Positions 29,722-39,365 are shown, counted from the first letter of the stretch. The stretch: 64,000 bases of DNA from Bacillus sp. DNRA2 (GCF_012843265.1 NZ_JABAIT010000010.1:62001-126000); one strand, 5' to 3'. Notes: generated by a model from the letters alone, not told the origin. Program-made: numbers and translations.

Positions 29722-30810
29722 TTGAAATTAACTGAAGTTTCCAACTGGCTAAAGCAACAAGGAGCTGAAGTCTGCTTTCTCACTTCAAGCGAAAATGTAT
29801 TTTATTTAAGTGGATTTTACAGCGATCCTCATGAGCGCTTATTAGGGCTAGCTATTTTTCAGGACGCAGAGCCCTTTTTAATTTGTCCAAGTATGGAAGA
29901 AAATGAAGCTAGAAATGCCGGCTGGCCCTATGAAATCATTGGATATAGTGATATTGAACAGCCTTGGGAATTAGTACATAAAGCCATTATGAAACGAGTC
30001 AATTCTGTTGCAACAATGGCCATTGAAAAAGAGCATATGATTGTTGAGCGCTATGAAACGCTAACAAATCTATTTAATGGTACACAATATATTTCCGCAG
30101 AGGAAAAGCTTCGCCAATTGCGAATGATTAAAAGTGATGATGAGCTTACCAAACTCCGTCAAGCTGGTGAACTTGCTGATTACGCCATTCAAATAGGCAT
30201 GAATGAAATCTCTGAAGGAAAAACCGAGCTTGAGGTCCTTGCAGCGATTGAATATGCCTTAAAGAAAAAAGGCGTATCACAAATGTCATTCTCAACGATG
30301 GTATTAACAGGGGCAAACGCTGCAGCACCGCACGGAACCCCAGGTGGAACTAAAATTCAAAGAGGGGACCTCGTTCTGTTTGATTTAGGCGTAGTCGTTG
30401 ATGGTTATTGCTCAGATATCACAAGAACAATTGCCTTTGGTGAAACATCTGAAAAACAAACGAAAATTTACGATACCGTCTTAAAAGCGCAGCTTGCTGC
30501 AATTGAAGCCATTAAACCGGGAGTGACTTGTTCTGCAGTTGATTTAACAGCTCGTGGAATTATCTCTGCTGCAGGCTTTGGCGAATACTTCCCACACCGT
30601 TTAGGTCATGGACTAGGTATCAGCATTCATGAGTATCCATCTGTAACAGAGAAAAATTCTTTAGTGTTGCAGGAGGGTATGGTGTTCACGGTAGAGCCTG
30701 GTATTTATGTACCAAATGTTGCCGGAGTTCGGATTGAAGACGATGTACTCGTGACTGCATCTGGTTACGAGTTATTGACGAAATTCCCGAAAGAGCTGCA
30801 GCGAGTATAA
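29722..30810 (+). CDS. M24 family Xaa-Pro peptidase
   Basis: A 362-residue cytosolic aminopeptidase P/prolidase-like metallopeptidase. The N-terminal creatinase-like domain (about 1-125; VFYLSGFYSDPHERLLGL) is followed by the pita-bread catalytic domain with metal ligands in VLFDLGVVVDGYCSDITRT (two Asp), HRLGHGLGISIHE (His), FTVEPGIYVPNVAGVRIEDD (two Glu). Translation begins at TTG seven bases after AGGAGG; a longer frame without a ribosome site was cut. B. subtilis has several similar enzymes, so I give no symbol. A perfect terminator follows. Confidence 0.9.
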   Translation: MKLTEVSNWLKQQGAEVCFLTSSENVFYLSGFYSDPHERLLGLAIFQDAEPFLICPSMEENEARNAGWPYEIIGYSDIEQPWELVHKAIMKRVNSVATMAIEKEHMIVERYETLTNLFNGTQYISAEEKLRQLRMIKSDDELTKLRQAGELADYAIQIGMNEISEGKTELEVLAAIEYALKKKGVSQMSFSTMVLTGANAAAPHGTPGGTKIQRGDLVLFDLGVVVDGYCSDITRTIAFGETSEKQTKIYDTVLKAQLAAIEAIKPGVTCSAVDLTARGIISAAGFGEYFPHRLGHGLGISIHEYPSVTEKNSLVLQEGMVFTVEPGIYVPNVAGVRIEDDVLVTASGYELLTKFPKELQRV

Positions 30811-30823
30811 TTTAATCATATGG

Positions 30824-30860
30824 AGGCACTTACTTGGATTTTCAAGTAAGTGCCTTTATT
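30824..30860 (+). terminator. Terminator after Xaa-Pro peptidase
   Basis: AGGCACTTACTTG and CAAGTAAGTGCCT form a perfect 13-bp stem followed by TTATTTATG. Its GGCACTTA core reappears in the repeat array just downstream. Confidence 0.9.
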
Positions 30861-30891
30861 TATGTTATTTTTAATTGAGGTACCCTACAGC

Positions 30892-31100
30892 TTAGTGCCC
30901 TATTTTTATTAGGCCAGGCTAAATTAGGGCACTTAACATCCCTTTAAGTGAACTATTTTTTTGTGAATCTAAAAAATAGGGCACTTACACATCCTTTAAG
31001 TGAACTAATTTTATGTGAATCTGAAAAATAGGGCACTTACACATCCTTTAAGTGAACTAATTTTATGTGAATCTAAAAAACAGGGCACTTAAACGCCCTA
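30892..31100. repeat. 52-bp tandem repeat array A
   Basis: AGGGCACTTA recurs at 30926, 30978, 31030 and 31082, exactly 52 bp apart. The second and third units differ at only two of 52 positions; the fourth is truncated. Each unit holds a dyad CACTTA (positions 5-10) / TAAGTG (20-25). An inverted copy of the unit junction (TTAGTGCCCTATTTTT) stands at the left end. The array fills the space between the peptidase terminator and the ald stop. Confidence 0.9.
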
Positions 31101-31122
31101 TAAGAATCAAAAAAACAACTAT

Positions 31123-32235
31123 CTATAATAGCTCCCTCGCATCCCGATAAGGATACTGAAGCGCCTCGGCAACAGCTGGGTAAGTTACATACCCCTTTAA
31201 AGTGTTAATCCCCTTAAGCAAAGCTGGATTATCTAAACATGCTTGCCGATAGCCTTTATTAGCAATCTGCAAAGCATAAGGTACCGTCACATTCGTCAGA
31301 GCAATTGTCGATGTCCTCGGTACCGCACCAGGCATATTAGCCACTGCATAATGAACAACGCCATATTTCTCATAAGTAGGCTGTTCATGTGTTGTCACAC
31401 GATCAGTTGTGGCAAAAATCCCACCTTGATCGATGGCAATATCAACAACCACCGAGCCGGGATCCATACTTCGAATCATGTCTTCGCTTACAAGCTTTGG
31501 TGCCTTTGCTCCCGGAATTAGAACTGCACCAATCACGAGGTCTGATTTTGCCACAGCAGCAGCAATATTATATGGATTTGAAATTAACGTCGTGACACTA
31601 TTTCCAAATAAATCATCAAGCTGGCGCAGCCGCTCTGGATTCAAATCAATCATCGTCACCTTCGCACCTAGGCCAATTGCTATTTTTGCGGCATTGGTGC
31701 CCGCAACTCCTCCACCAATTATCGTTACTTTGCCGCGGGCGACACCTGGCACTCCAGACAGGAGAATCCCTTTCCCACCATTGACCTTTTCTAAAAATTG
31801 TGCACCAACCTGCGGCGCCATTCTTCCTGCGACTTCACTCATTGGCGTCAATAATGGTAAAGAACCATTTGCAAGCTGTACTGTTTCATAGGCAATACCA
31901 ATGACCTTTGCGTCAACTAAAGCCTTCGTTAAGTCTGGTTCTGGTGCTAAATGGAGATAAGTAAATAAAATTAAATCCTCACGAAAATACTGATATTCAT
32001 TTTGGATGGGCTCTTTAACCTTCATCACCATATCCACCGCCCAAGCATCGGCGCTATGATCAACAATGACTGCTCCAACCGCAGTATAATCATCGTTAGT
32101 AAAGCCTGAACCCATCCCAGCATTATTTTCCACAAATATTTCATGGCCGAACTTTTTTAAATTCATTACTCCTGCTGGTGTAATGGCAACCCGATTTTCA
32201 TTGTTTTTGATTTCCTTAGGTACCCCAATCCTCAA
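31123..32235 (-). CDS. ald: Alanine dehydrogenase
   Basis: Reversible NAD-dependent deamination of L-alanine to pyruvate, used for alanine catabolism and in sporulation and germination. The 370-residue protein begins [20 protein letters not shown] and contains the substrate-site region [17 protein letters not shown] (Lys) with [11 protein letters not shown] (His), the NAD-binding motif [17 protein letters not shown] and [13 protein letters not shown] plus [16 protein letters not shown]. Length and motifs fit the family exactly. The C-terminus lies next to the 52-bp array, with no separate terminator visible. Confidence 0.97.
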   Translation of the reverse strand: MRIGVPKEIKNNENRVAITPAGVMNLKKFGHEIFVENNAGMGSGFTNDDYTAVGAVIVDHSADAWAVDMVMKVKEPIQNEYQYFREDLILFTYLHLAPEPDLTKALVDAKVIGIAYETVQLANGSLPLLTPMSEVAGRMAPQVGAQFLEKVNGGKGILLSGVPGVARGKVTIIGGGVAGTNAAKIAIGLGAKVTMIDLNPERLRQLDDLFGNSVTTLISNPYNIAAAVAKSDLVIGAVLIPGAKAPKLVSEDMIRSMDPGSVVVDIAIDQGGIFATTDRVTTHEQPTYEKYGVVHYAVANMPGAVPRTSTIALTNVTVPYALQIANKGYRQACLDNPALLKGINTLKGYVTYPAVAEALQYPYRDARELL

Positions 32236-32303
32236 AACCGAAAACCTCCCTAACCAGTGTAGTTACCTTTATCTTATCATTGTCACCGCAACAGTTGAAA
32301 TTT

Positions 32304-32331
32304 TATAAAAAAAGACTGCCAATTGGGCAGC
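32304..32331 (-). terminator. Terminator of the 52-residue small gene
   Basis: CTGCCCAATTGGCAG forms a compact stem; on the minus strand it is followed by TCTTTTTTTATAAAA. It lies about 20 bases beyond the small gene's stop. Confidence 0.85.
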
Positions 32332-32348
32332 CGCATTGTATGCTTCTT

Positions 32349-32507
32349 TTAGAATAATGAGTCTAGAGTGTTTGGTTCGACTGACTCCGTTGAATATTGA
32401 TTAATAAAACCACTGTTGTAGGCATCCATGATTTGCTCGCTAACTTCTTTTGTACCATTTTCATCGTAGAAAAACGTCGACTGTTGATTCTCAGGGTACT
32501 TTTTCAA
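32349..32507 (-). CDS. 52-residue small protein, unknown
   Basis: A short reading frame with gene-like signals: TTG start preceded by AAGGGAGTGG at good spacing, and a strong terminator right behind the stop. The product starts MKKYPENQQSTFFYDENG, is acidic and polar, rich in Asn, Gln, Ser and Glu, has no membrane segment, and ends NTLDSLF. I do not recognise a family. It stands alone between ald and the universal stress gene. Composition recalls small sporulation or stress proteins, but that is only an impression. Codon use looks like neighbouring genes. Confidence 0.7.
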   Translation of the reverse strand: MKKYPENQQSTFFYDENGTKEVSEQIMDAYNSGFINQYSTESVEPNTLDSLF

Positions 32508-32624
32508 GCTTCCACTCCCTTTCCTATTGCGCCATTATTGCGACAATATTAGTGTTCTTCTAATATAAACATATATACTAGGCAGTTAAATATTGTATAA
32601 TAAAGGTAAAGGAGGAGAGGAAAA

Positions 32625-33077
32625 ATGACATTAAAATATAAAAAAATATTAGTTGCTGTCGATGGTTCAAAAGAAGCAGAATGGGCGTTTAAAAAAGCTA
32701 TAGAAGTGGCAAAGCGTAATAATGCGACACTTTTACTAACACATATCATCGATACGCGCACCTTTGCTACCGTAGAAGCATATGACAGAGCAATTGCGGA
32801 AAGAGCGGATTCCTTCGCAGCCGAGTTAATGCAAAACTATCAAAAACAAGCAGTTGATGCTGGCATTAAAGATGTCGATTATATTGTAGATTATGGCTCT
32901 CCAAAGGTAAAAATCCCTAAAGATATTGCTAAAAATAACGGTGTTGATTTAATCATGTGTGGAGCGACTGGTTTAAACGCTGTTGAAAGATTCTTTATCG
33001 GAAGCGTATCTGAACATATCACTCGTTACGCAAACTGCGACGTACTCGTAGTTCGTACACCAGAGACTGACGATTAA
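32625..33077 (+). CDS. Universal stress protein UspA family
   Basis: A 150-residue single-domain Usp. The N-terminal KILVAVDGSKEAEWAFKKA and the C-terminal ATP-binding loop GATGLNAVERFFIGSVSEHI (the G-2X-G-9X-G-S pattern), followed by DVLVVRTP, place it in the nucleotide-binding Usp class. Such proteins dimerise and respond to starvation or stress; the specific role here is unknown. AAAGGAGGAG precedes ATG, and a TATAAT at 32596-32601 is a possible -10. Monocistronic, ending at a terminator shared with argH. Confidence 0.93.
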   Translation: MTLKYKKILVAVDGSKEAEWAFKKAIEVAKRNNATLLLTHIIDTRTFATVEAYDRAIAERADSFAAELMQNYQKQAVDAGIKDVDYIVDYGSPKVKIPKDIAKNNGVDLIMCGATGLNAVERFFIGSVSEHITRYANCDVLVVRTPETDD

Positions 33078-33090
33078 TCCATAAAACAAA

Positions 33091-33126
33091 TAAAAGGTTG
33101 ACTCAAATGAGTCAACCTTTTATTTG
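33091..33126. terminator. Bidirectional terminator, usp/argH
   Basis: AAAAGGTTGACTC and GAGTCAACCTTTT pair perfectly around AAAT, with TATTTGTTTA on one side and TATTTGTTTT on the other. Confidence 0.93.
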
Positions 33127-33127
33127 T

Positions 33128-34504
33128 TTATTTTTCCAAGCAATGTTTTGCTTTTTCAAGAGCCAGTTTAACTTGCTTAAATCCTGTTCCACCTGCACTG
33201 TTACGGCGTTCAACAGCAGTATATGGATTAAGTGCATGATAAATATCCTCTTCAAATAAAGGATTTGCCGCTTTATACTCATCAAGTGATAAATCAGCAA
33301 GATAGCAGCCCTTATTAACACAGGTTAGGACAAGCTTACCAACGACTTCATGCGCTTCTCTAAACGGTAACCCTTTTTCAGCTAAATAGTCAGCTAACTC
33401 CGTTGCATTAGAGAAATCATTTTTTGTCGCTTTAGTCATTTCCTCTGTACGAACCTTCATGGTGCGGATCATTCCAGCAAAGATTTTGAGAGAACCTGTA
33501 ACGGTCTTAACTGTATCAAACATACCTTCTTTATCCTCTTGCATATCCTTGTTATAAGCAAGTGGTAGGCCTTTTAATACAGTCAACAAGCCGACAAGGT
33601 TTCCATAAACACGTCCTGTTTTCCCGCGAATTAGCTCGGCCATATCCGGATTTTTCTTCTGTGGCATGATACTTGAACCAGTTGAAAAGCTGTCATCTAA
33701 TTCGATAAAACGGAATTCTTGGCTCGACCAAAGAATGATTTCTTCACTTAAACGTGATAAATGCATCATTAAAATGGAGCTAGCAGAAAGAAACTCCAAA
33801 ATAAAGTCACGATCACTTACAGCATCTAGACTGTTTTCATAGATGCCGTCAAACTCCAATAATTCAGCACTGTAGTGACGGTCGATTGGGAAGGTTGTAC
33901 CCGCCAATGCCCCAGCGCCTAGTGGAGAAATATTCGTTCTCTTTTGGTTTTGTAAAAAGCGTTCTTTGTCTCGCTCTAACATCCAAAAATAGGCTAACAG
34001 ATGATGAGCGAATGAAATCGGCTGAGCACGTTGAAGATGTGTGTAGCCTGGCATGATGGTTTCAACATGTTTTTCAGCTTGCTCAACTAAAGTGGATTGC
34101 ATTTCTTCAATTAATTCAACAATCGCATCAAGTTGATTGCGCAAATATAAATGCATATCTGTCGCTACTTGGTCATTACGGCTTCGACCTGTATGTAATT
34201 TCCCACCTACAGGACCAATTTTTTCAGTTAAAAAGCTTTCATTATTTAAATGAATATCCTCAAGCTTTACTGAAAAAGGAAGCTTATTTTCTTTCGCCTC
34301 TTCCTTCAATTGTTCGAGGCCATTTTTAATCATCTCTCCTTCTTCAGGAGAGATGATTCCACATTTTGCAAGCATCGTAACATGGGCGATACTACCTTCT
34401 AAATCCTCAAACACTAATTGTTTATCAAAAGAAATGGATGCGCCGAATTCATCTACCCATTCTTCTGCAGATTTTGTAAAACGTCCGCCCCAAAGTTTTT
34501 TCAC
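33128..34504 (-). CDS. argH: Argininosuccinate lyase
   Basis: Splits argininosuccinate into arginine and fumarate, the last step of arginine synthesis. The 458-residue protein starts [20 protein letters not shown] and contains [17 protein letters not shown], the fumarase-superfamily signature [12 protein letters not shown] with the catalytic serine, and [21 protein letters not shown] in two parts. It overlaps argG by four bases (ATGA), so the two final arginine enzymes form one operon. It ends at the terminator shared with the stress-protein gene. Confidence 0.97.
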   Translation of the reverse strand: MKKLWGGRFTKSAEEWVDEFGASISFDKQLVFEDLEGSIAHVTMLAKCGIISPEEGEMIKNGLEQLKEEAKENKLPFSVKLEDIHLNNESFLTEKIGPVGGKLHTGRSRNDQVATDMHLYLRNQLDAIVELIEEMQSTLVEQAEKHVETIMPGYTHLQRAQPISFAHHLLAYFWMLERDKERFLQNQKRTNISPLGAGALAGTTFPIDRHYSAELLEFDGIYENSLDAVSDRDFILEFLSASSILMMHLSRLSEEIILWSSQEFRFIELDDSFSTGSSIMPQKKNPDMAELIRGKTGRVYGNLVGLLTVLKGLPLAYNKDMQEDKEGMFDTVKTVTGSLKIFAGMIRTMKVRTEEMTKATKNDFSNATELADYLAEKGLPFREAHEVVGKLVLTCVNKGCYLADLSLDEYKAANPLFEEDIYHALNPYTAVERRNSAGGTGFKQVKLALEKAKHCLEK

Positions 34505-35706
34505 ACTGTCACCTTCTTGTTTTGTTCCATTGATTGAACTTTTGTTGGAAGGCCAAATAATTTAATGAATCCAACAGCAGCATCATGATCAAAATTATCT
34601 TCAGTTGTATAAGTAGCTAATTTCTCATCATATAAAGAATATGGTGATTTTCTTCCTTCAACAATCGCATGACCTTTGAATAGTTTTACGCGAACTGTTC
34701 CGGTTACGAATTTTTGTGTTTCTTTCAAGAATGCTTTAAGTGCATCAGTAAGTGGTGAGAACCATAAACCGTTATAAATCACTTCAGAAAGTTTTTGTGA
34801 AATGATTGGTTTGAAGTGTGCCACCTCTTTAACAAGTGTTAAATCTTCAAGCTCTTTGTGTGCTTTAAGTAAAGTTAATGCACCAGGAATTTCATATACT
34901 TCACGGGATTTTATCCCTACAAGTCTGTTTTCAACATGGTCGATACGGCCAATACCATGCTTACCTGCTAGCTCGTTTAATTTAAGGATAATTTCAGAAA
35001 CTAACATGGATTCACCATTTAGTGAAACTGGTACACCTTGTTCGAAACCGATTTCGATTACATCTGGAGTATCAGGAGCTTTTTCAAGGCTTACAGTCAG
35101 GTCATAAGCATCTTCAGGTGGAGCTGCCCATGGATCTTCAAGAATTCCACACTCATTAGCACGTCCCCAAAGGTTTTGGTCGATTGAGTATGGGCTATCT
35201 AAGTTAATTGGTACAGGAATATCGTGTTTGATTGCATATTCAATTTCCTCTTCACGAGACCATTTCCATTCACGCACTGGCGCAAGGACTTGTAAATCTG
35301 GATTTAAAGCTGAGAATGATACTTCAAAGCGAACTTGGTCATTACCCTTACCAGTACAACCGTGCGCTACCGCAACTGCACCCTCTTTTTCTGCGATTTC
35401 GACTAATTTCTTTGAAATTAATGGACGAGATAATGCAGAAACTAGTGGATATTTTTGCTCATAATATGCTTGAGCTTGAAGTGCTACTAATGCAAAATCT
35501 CTTGCAAATTCTTCTTTAGCATCAATAATATAGGACTCAACTGCACCCATATCTTTTGCTTTCTTTTGAATAAAATCAAGATCTTTTCCTTCACCGACAT
35601 CAAGGCAACATGCTACAACATCATAACCTTTTTCCATTAACCATTTTATTGCTACAGATGTATCCAAACCACCGGAGTATGCTAGAACTAATTTTGGCTT
35701 GCTCAT
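34501..35706 (-). CDS. argG: Argininosuccinate synthase
   Basis: Joins citrulline and aspartate using ATP. The 401-residue protein has the N-type ATP pyrophosphatase loop [32 protein letters not shown], the segment [16 protein letters not shown], and [13 protein letters not shown] near the C-terminus. It is the first gene of argGH. The promoter region carries ARG-box-like sequences, so repression by an AhrC/ArgR-type protein is likely. A GAAGGAGG ribosome site precedes ATG. Confidence 0.97.
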   Translation of the reverse strand: MSKPKLVLAYSGGLDTSVAIKWLMEKGYDVVACCLDVGEGKDLDFIQKKAKDMGAVESYIIDAKEEFARDFALVALQAQAYYEQKYPLVSALSRPLISKKLVEIAEKEGAVAVAHGCTGKGNDQVRFEVSFSALNPDLQVLAPVREWKWSREEEIEYAIKHDIPVPINLDSPYSIDQNLWGRANECGILEDPWAAPPEDAYDLTVSLEKAPDTPDVIEIGFEQGVPVSLNGESMLVSEIILKLNELAGKHGIGRIDHVENRLVGIKSREVYEIPGALTLLKAHKELEDLTLVKEVAHFKPIISQKLSEVIYNGLWFSPLTDALKAFLKETQKFVTGTVRVKLFKGHAIVEGRKSPYSLYDEKLATYTTEDNFDHDAAVGFIKLFGLPTKVQSMEQNKKVTV

Positions 35707-35726
35707 TAAATTGTTCCTCCTTCTAT

Positions 35727-35799
35727 TGTATAAACATTCAAGTTTTTTAATTTTTATTCAACATGTATACACTTTAGCAATTTTTCTAGAAAATTTCAA
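35727..35799 (-). promoter_or_regulatory. argGH promoter with ARG-box-like operators
   Basis: On the minus strand TTGAAA (35794-35799), a 17-bp spacer and TAAAGT (35771-35776) form a likely promoter. TGAATAAAAATTAA (35747-35760) is close to the ARG-box pattern TGAATAAAAATTCA, and TGAATGTTTATAC follows about 10 bases later as a weaker second box. Paired boxes just downstream of the start fit AhrC/ArgR repression. Confidence 0.6.
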
Positions 35800-35960
35800 G
35801 CGCTATTCTACAAATCTCGCAAAAAATGTTTTCGTGATGAATGTCACAAAACTGTCAATGGATAAGAGCGTTGATTTGTTGTAAAATTAAGACAATACAA
35901 AACATAGGAGCTTAGCTTTAGCGACAAGCACCTGATGTAAAACAAAGGAGGAGTTATACT

Positions 35961-36281
35961 ATGGAAGGTTATTTTTTCCAAGATGATCGTTTAGGAATAC
36001 CGGTACCCTCCTTGGAAAAGGATTGGGAAGAATACAACATGATGACACAGCAAGAAATTCTGTTTCACTGGGAAAATATTCGAGGTCAAATTCCCGACCG
36101 AATCTCGTCCTTAGAAAAGGAAATTGACAAGAAGCTTGGAGATTTAGCAAATGAAAATGACTTCATGCAATCTTGTCGCATCAATAATGAAATTGCTGAA
36201 CTTGCCTCTGTAATTAATGATTTGTGGATCTGGTATCGTACATCGGAAGAATCCACGCAAGAATACAAATTAGATCAGTAA
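35961..36281 (+). CDS. Conserved-looking small hydrophilic protein
   Basis: A 106-residue soluble, acidic protein I cannot assign to a named function. It begins MEGYFFQDDRLGIPVPSLEK, has a tryptophan-containing helical stretch (FHWENIRGQIPDR), then an amphipathic helix pair rich in Glu, Lys, Asn and Ile, and ends with NDLWIWYRTSEES. AAAGGAGGAG lies nine bases upstream of ATG, giving strong support for translation. It is alone between argG (divergent) and moaB (convergent) and is followed by a good terminator. Confidence 0.75.
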   Translation: MEGYFFQDDRLGIPVPSLEKDWEEYNMMTQQEILFHWENIRGQIPDRISSLEKEIDKKLGDLANENDFMQSCRINNEIAELASVINDLWIWYRTSEESTQEYKLDQ

Positions 36282-36357
36282 TCACCTCATCTAAAGTTCT
36301 CCACTAAGGTGGCCATCGCGATCTACCAAAGTCGATAATTCCAAATGCCTTGTGTGT

Positions 36358-36391
36358 AAAGGATGGCTCCTACCAAAGAGTCATCCTTTTT
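36358..36391 (+). terminator. Terminator after the 106-residue protein
   Basis: AAAGGATGGCTC and GAGTCATCCTTT pair around CTACCAAA, followed by TTTTGTTG on the plus strand. Confidence 0.88.
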
Positions 36392-36441
36392 TGTTGTCAT
36401 AGCTAGAAATATTCGCTTAAAGCTTTTATGTATCTGCGGTT

Positions 36442-36957
36442 TTATTTTAAATCCTTCTGTAGCTCACCTACTACATGGCCAAGTTCTGGCAAGATTAGCT
36501 TATCCATTGCTAATCGAACAGCACCAGTTGAACCAGGAGTTGAGAATACTGCTTTATTTTTCACAACACCGGCAACTGCACGTGACAGAATGGCGGCAGA
36601 ACCGATATCCTCCTGATAACTCAACAATCTAAAGAGCTCTCCGAAACCTGAAATCTCCTTATCAAACAACTCACGCACCGTTTCAATCGTAACATCCCGC
36701 AAGGCAATACCGGTGCCCCCGTTTGTTAATATTGCATCAATTTCTGGATTCTCACAGCCTGCTAATACTGCATCGCGAATTGCCGTTCTTTCATCCTTTA
36801 CAATGACATAATCAGAAATCATATGCCCTGCACCAGTTAATAATTCAATCATCAATTTGCCGCTTTTATCCGTTTCAGTTGTTCTCGTATCACTTACAGT
36901 GATAATCTTACATTTTACGCTTCTTGGTGCTGATTTTTTATGTTCTGCTTTGCTCAT
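36442..36957 (-). CDS. moaB: Molybdenum cofactor protein MoaB
   Basis: A 171-residue MoaB/MogA-fold protein of the molybdopterin-adenylyl-transfer family. Visible motifs are KIITVSDTRTTETDKSG, DYVIVKDER, the phosphate-binding LTNGGTGIALRDVTIE and the C-terminal FSTPGSTGAVRLAMDKLILP. No other molybdenum-cofactor gene is nearby, but the same isolated position after ackA is seen in B. subtilis. Its ATG overlaps the ecsC stop (ATGA), an uncommon coupling of a cofactor gene to a membrane-associated one. Confidence 0.92.
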   Translation of the reverse strand: MSKAEHKKSAPRSVKCKIITVSDTRTTETDKSGKLMIELLTGAGHMISDYVIVKDERTAIRDAVLAGCENPEIDAILTNGGTGIALRDVTIETVRELFDKEISGFGELFRLLSYQEDIGSAAILSRAVAGVVKNKAVFSTPGSTGAVRLAMDKLILPELGHVVGELQKDLK

Positions 36958-37799
36958 TCTAGAGATTCCCCTCTTTTTTCAATCAAATATCTCATTTGAT
37001 AGTATTTGTGGGCGAATTCAGTAACCCTTCTTGTAAACAGATAATTGGAACTGGCACCAATGCCCATTGCGATAACTGGAATGCCCTTCATTGTCTTCTT
37101 TTTAAATAAGGAGATAACTAATAATTTGAATAGCTGCTTGATTGGTTGTTCTAACCAACTGATATCAGAAATTTCTTCTTTTCCTTCATAAAAATATTTC
37201 GTATGATGACCTCTTAGGTCAGTGATTAACTCCTCCCAAGCTTTTGCCTGAAGTCTCGTCGGCAGTGATGAGCTATGAAAGACCTTTAATGATGTCATCA
37301 TTTCAAATGGAGTATTGACTTCAAAGCCATAAGTCATCGCAATGAGTTGAACAACCCGCAAATTAATCACTGCCATCGCAGGAATATCCGAACCAAGCAG
37401 AAGTGCACCGCCAGTTCCTGATAAGCCACCTTGTATCATGGAATAAAAACGATGTCTGGAAATTTGCTGCTGGGCAATATATTGAAGCTGCTCAATTCTT
37501 AGGCTACGCAAATCTTCTAATTGTGTGATGTCTGGATTAAAGATGCGACCGGCAGTCAATATCCGCTCCTTCGCATCCATTTGTAGTTGTGCTCCTTGAA
37601 TCATCGCATGAAGATGAAACAACCAACTATCGATGACTGAAAAAAACTGTTCTTGGATATTCTCCGGTAAAAGTGAAAACGTGCGGTCTATATATTTATC
37701 GAAAGTCAATTCAAAATCATTTGGATGATATTGATCGATTTGATTGTTCCATTCAACTATTGTTTGTAATACTTTTTCTTCGTACTCGGTAAGGCTCAC
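36954..37799 (-). CDS. EcsC family protein
   Basis: A 281-residue EcsC-family protein. The family is named after the third gene of the B. subtilis ecs ABC-transporter operon; function is unknown. Visible features are a helical N-terminal half, a glycine-rich hydrophobic segment SGTGGALLLGSDIPAMAVIN characteristic of the family, and a second hydrophobic stretch GIPVIAMGIGASSNYLFTR, then a Tyr/Arg-rich tail. I set the start at GTG (MSLTEYEEKVLQ), seven bases after GGGAGGA; earlier in-frame codons lie inside that ribosome site. It is coupled to moaB by a four-base overlap. Confidence 0.85.
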   Translation of the reverse strand: MSLTEYEEKVLQTIVEWNNQIDQYHPNDFELTFDKYIDRTFSLLPENIQEQFFSVIDSWLFHLHAMIQGAQLQMDAKERILTAGRIFNPDITQLEDLRSLRIEQLQYIAQQQISRHRFYSMIQGGLSGTGGALLLGSDIPAMAVINLRVVQLIAMTYGFEVNTPFEMMTSLKVFHSSSLPTRLQAKAWEELITDLRGHHTKYFYEGKEEISDISWLEQPIKQLFKLLVISLFKKKTMKGIPVIAMGIGASSNYLFTRRVTEFAHKYYQMRYLIEKRGESLE

Positions 37800-37856
37800 G
37801 TACATTCCTCCCAATCAGCTTGCGTGTAAATCAAGTATAACATATCAAATTTGAGG

Positions 37857-37893
37857 TATAAAAAAACTGCCGAGAAATTTTCCCTCGGCAGTT
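37857..37893 (-). terminator. Terminator after ackA
   Basis: ACTGCCGAG and CTCGGCAGT pair around a 9-base loop; the minus-strand tail is TTTTTTTATACC. Confidence 0.93.
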
Positions 37894-37901
37894 GGATTGA
37901 A

Positions 37902-39107
37902 TTAAACAGTTAGAAAGGCACCGTTTGCTAAACGAACAACGTCACGGGCAATCATTACTTCTTCATTTGTTGGAACGATAAGAACCTTTACAGGTGAATG
38001 AGGATAGTTAATGAATGTCTCTTGACCACGAACCTTATTTAATGAAGGATCCCAATAAACACCCATAAATTCTAAGCCTTTTAGAACACGAGCGCGAATA
38101 GCTTCACTATTTTCACCAATACCCGCTGTAAAGATAATCGCATCTACACCGTTCATACGTGCTGCATATGAACCGATATATTTGTGGATTCTGTTTCCAA
38201 AAACCTCTAGCGCAAGCTCAGCACGGTCATTGCCCTGTTCTGCTTGCTCTTCAATATCACGAAGGTCGCTTGAGAAGCCTGACACACCAAGCATACCACT
38301 TTCTTTATTTAATACATCTAATACTTCGTCAGCTGTCTTACCTGTCTTTTCCATGATGTATGGAATAAGTGCAGGGTCAATGTTACCTGAACGAGTACCC
38401 ATCGTAACACCAGCAAGTGGAGTAAAGCCCATTGAAGTATCAATTGACTTACCACCTTCAATCGCTGCAATACTTGCACCATTACCAAGGTGACAGGAAA
38501 TTAATCGTAAATTCTCGATTGGTCGACCAAGTAATTCTGCTGTACGTTCTGAAACGTATTTATGAGAAGTACCATGGAAACCATATTTGCGAATTCCAAA
38601 TTTCTCATAATATTCATACGGTAAACTGTATAAATACGAGCTTTCTGGCATCGTTTGATGGAAGGCTGTGTCAAAAACAGCAACTGCAGGAACATTTGGC
38701 AATACATGTGAAAATGCCTTAATTCCGGTAATATTAGCCGGATTGTGAAGCGGTGCTAACTCAGAAAGTGCTTCGATCTTTTGTAATACTTCATCAGTAA
38801 TTAAGACCGAATCATTAAATTCCTCTCCACCATGTACAACGCGGTGGCCCACACCTACGATTTCATTTAAAGATTTAATAATCCCTAGATCGGTCAATTT
38901 ATTTACTAAAAGCTCAACTGCAACTTCATGGTTTGGAATATCAGTGATTTCTTTGATTTTTTCGCCATTAACTGTTATATTAAATATCCCATCATTAAGG
39001 CCAATCCGTTCGATTAACCCTTTTGTTATAACATCTTCACTTGGCATTTCAAACAATTGAAACTTTAACGATGAACTCCCTGCGTTTATTGCAATAATTT
39101 TTGCCAT
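37902..39107 (-). CDS. ackA: Acetate kinase
   Basis: Converts acetyl phosphate and ADP to acetate and ATP, the overflow-acetate pathway. The 401-residue protein starts [20 protein letters not shown], and has [43 protein letters not shown] and [20 protein letters not shown], all ASKHA acetokinase signatures. AAAGGAGCGG precedes this ATG; a 32-codon upstream extension lies in the leader and was dropped. The promoter has an upstream cre at the position used for CcpA activation in B. subtilis, so it is probably induced by glucose. Confidence 0.97.
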   Translation of the reverse strand: MAKIIAINAGSSSLKFQLFEMPSEDVITKGLIERIGLNDGIFNITVNGEKIKEITDIPNHEVAVELLVNKLTDLGIIKSLNEIVGVGHRVVHGGEEFNDSVLITDEVLQKIEALSELAPLHNPANITGIKAFSHVLPNVPAVAVFDTAFHQTMPESSYLYSLPYEYYEKFGIRKYGFHGTSHKYVSERTAELLGRPIENLRLISCHLGNGASIAAIEGGKSIDTSMGFTPLAGVTMGTRSGNIDPALIPYIMEKTGKTADEVLDVLNKESGMLGVSGFSSDLRDIEEQAEQGNDRAELALEVFGNRIHKYIGSYAARMNGVDAIIFTAGIGENSEAIRARVLKGLEFMGVYWDPSLNKVRGQETFINYPHSPVKVLIVPTNEEVMIARDVVRLANGAFLTV

Positions 39108-39209
39108 AAATCTTCCGCTCCTTTTTTCTTGTGCCACATCTAGGGTGAGACCGCAAACGTGTACATACTTATTTTGCACAGATTGAATAAATATATCTCT
39201 CAATTCCTC

Positions 39210-39266
39210 ATTAAATCACTGGGAAATGCTCTTATCAAGTAATTTTTTAAAATGATAACGGTTACA
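39210..39266 (-). promoter_or_regulatory. ackA promoter with upstream cre
   Basis: On the minus strand TTGATA (39233-39238), a 17-bp spacer and TTTAAT (39210-39215) form the promoter. TGTAACCGTTATCA (39253-39266) fully matches the cre consensus TGTAANCGNTNNCA. Counting a start seven bases past the -10, the cre centre lies near -56, on the upstream face used for activation rather than repression. A TATAAT next to the cre (39266-39271) is an alternative promoter that cre would block. Confidence 0.75.
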
Positions 39267-39365
39267 TTATAAAGTAAATATATTCAAAAAATGCAACAAT
39301 TTTTATTTTTCTGAAATAATTTAACAGAACCAGTCAATGCAGACCATAGACTGGAACTATTGGAA

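Noticed and set aside
30926-31100. CRISPR array interpretation of the 52-bp repeats
   Set aside because: The whole 52-bp unit including the spacer is conserved, so it is a tandem duplication and not spaced repeats.
36363-36632. 89-codon plus-strand frame antisense to moaB
   Set aside because: It begins in the terminator stem and continues antisense to the well-supported moaB gene.
39108-39203. 32-codon N-terminal extension of ackA
   Set aside because: It lies in the inferred leader downstream of the promoter; the [13 protein letters not shown] start has the ribosome site and matches the family.
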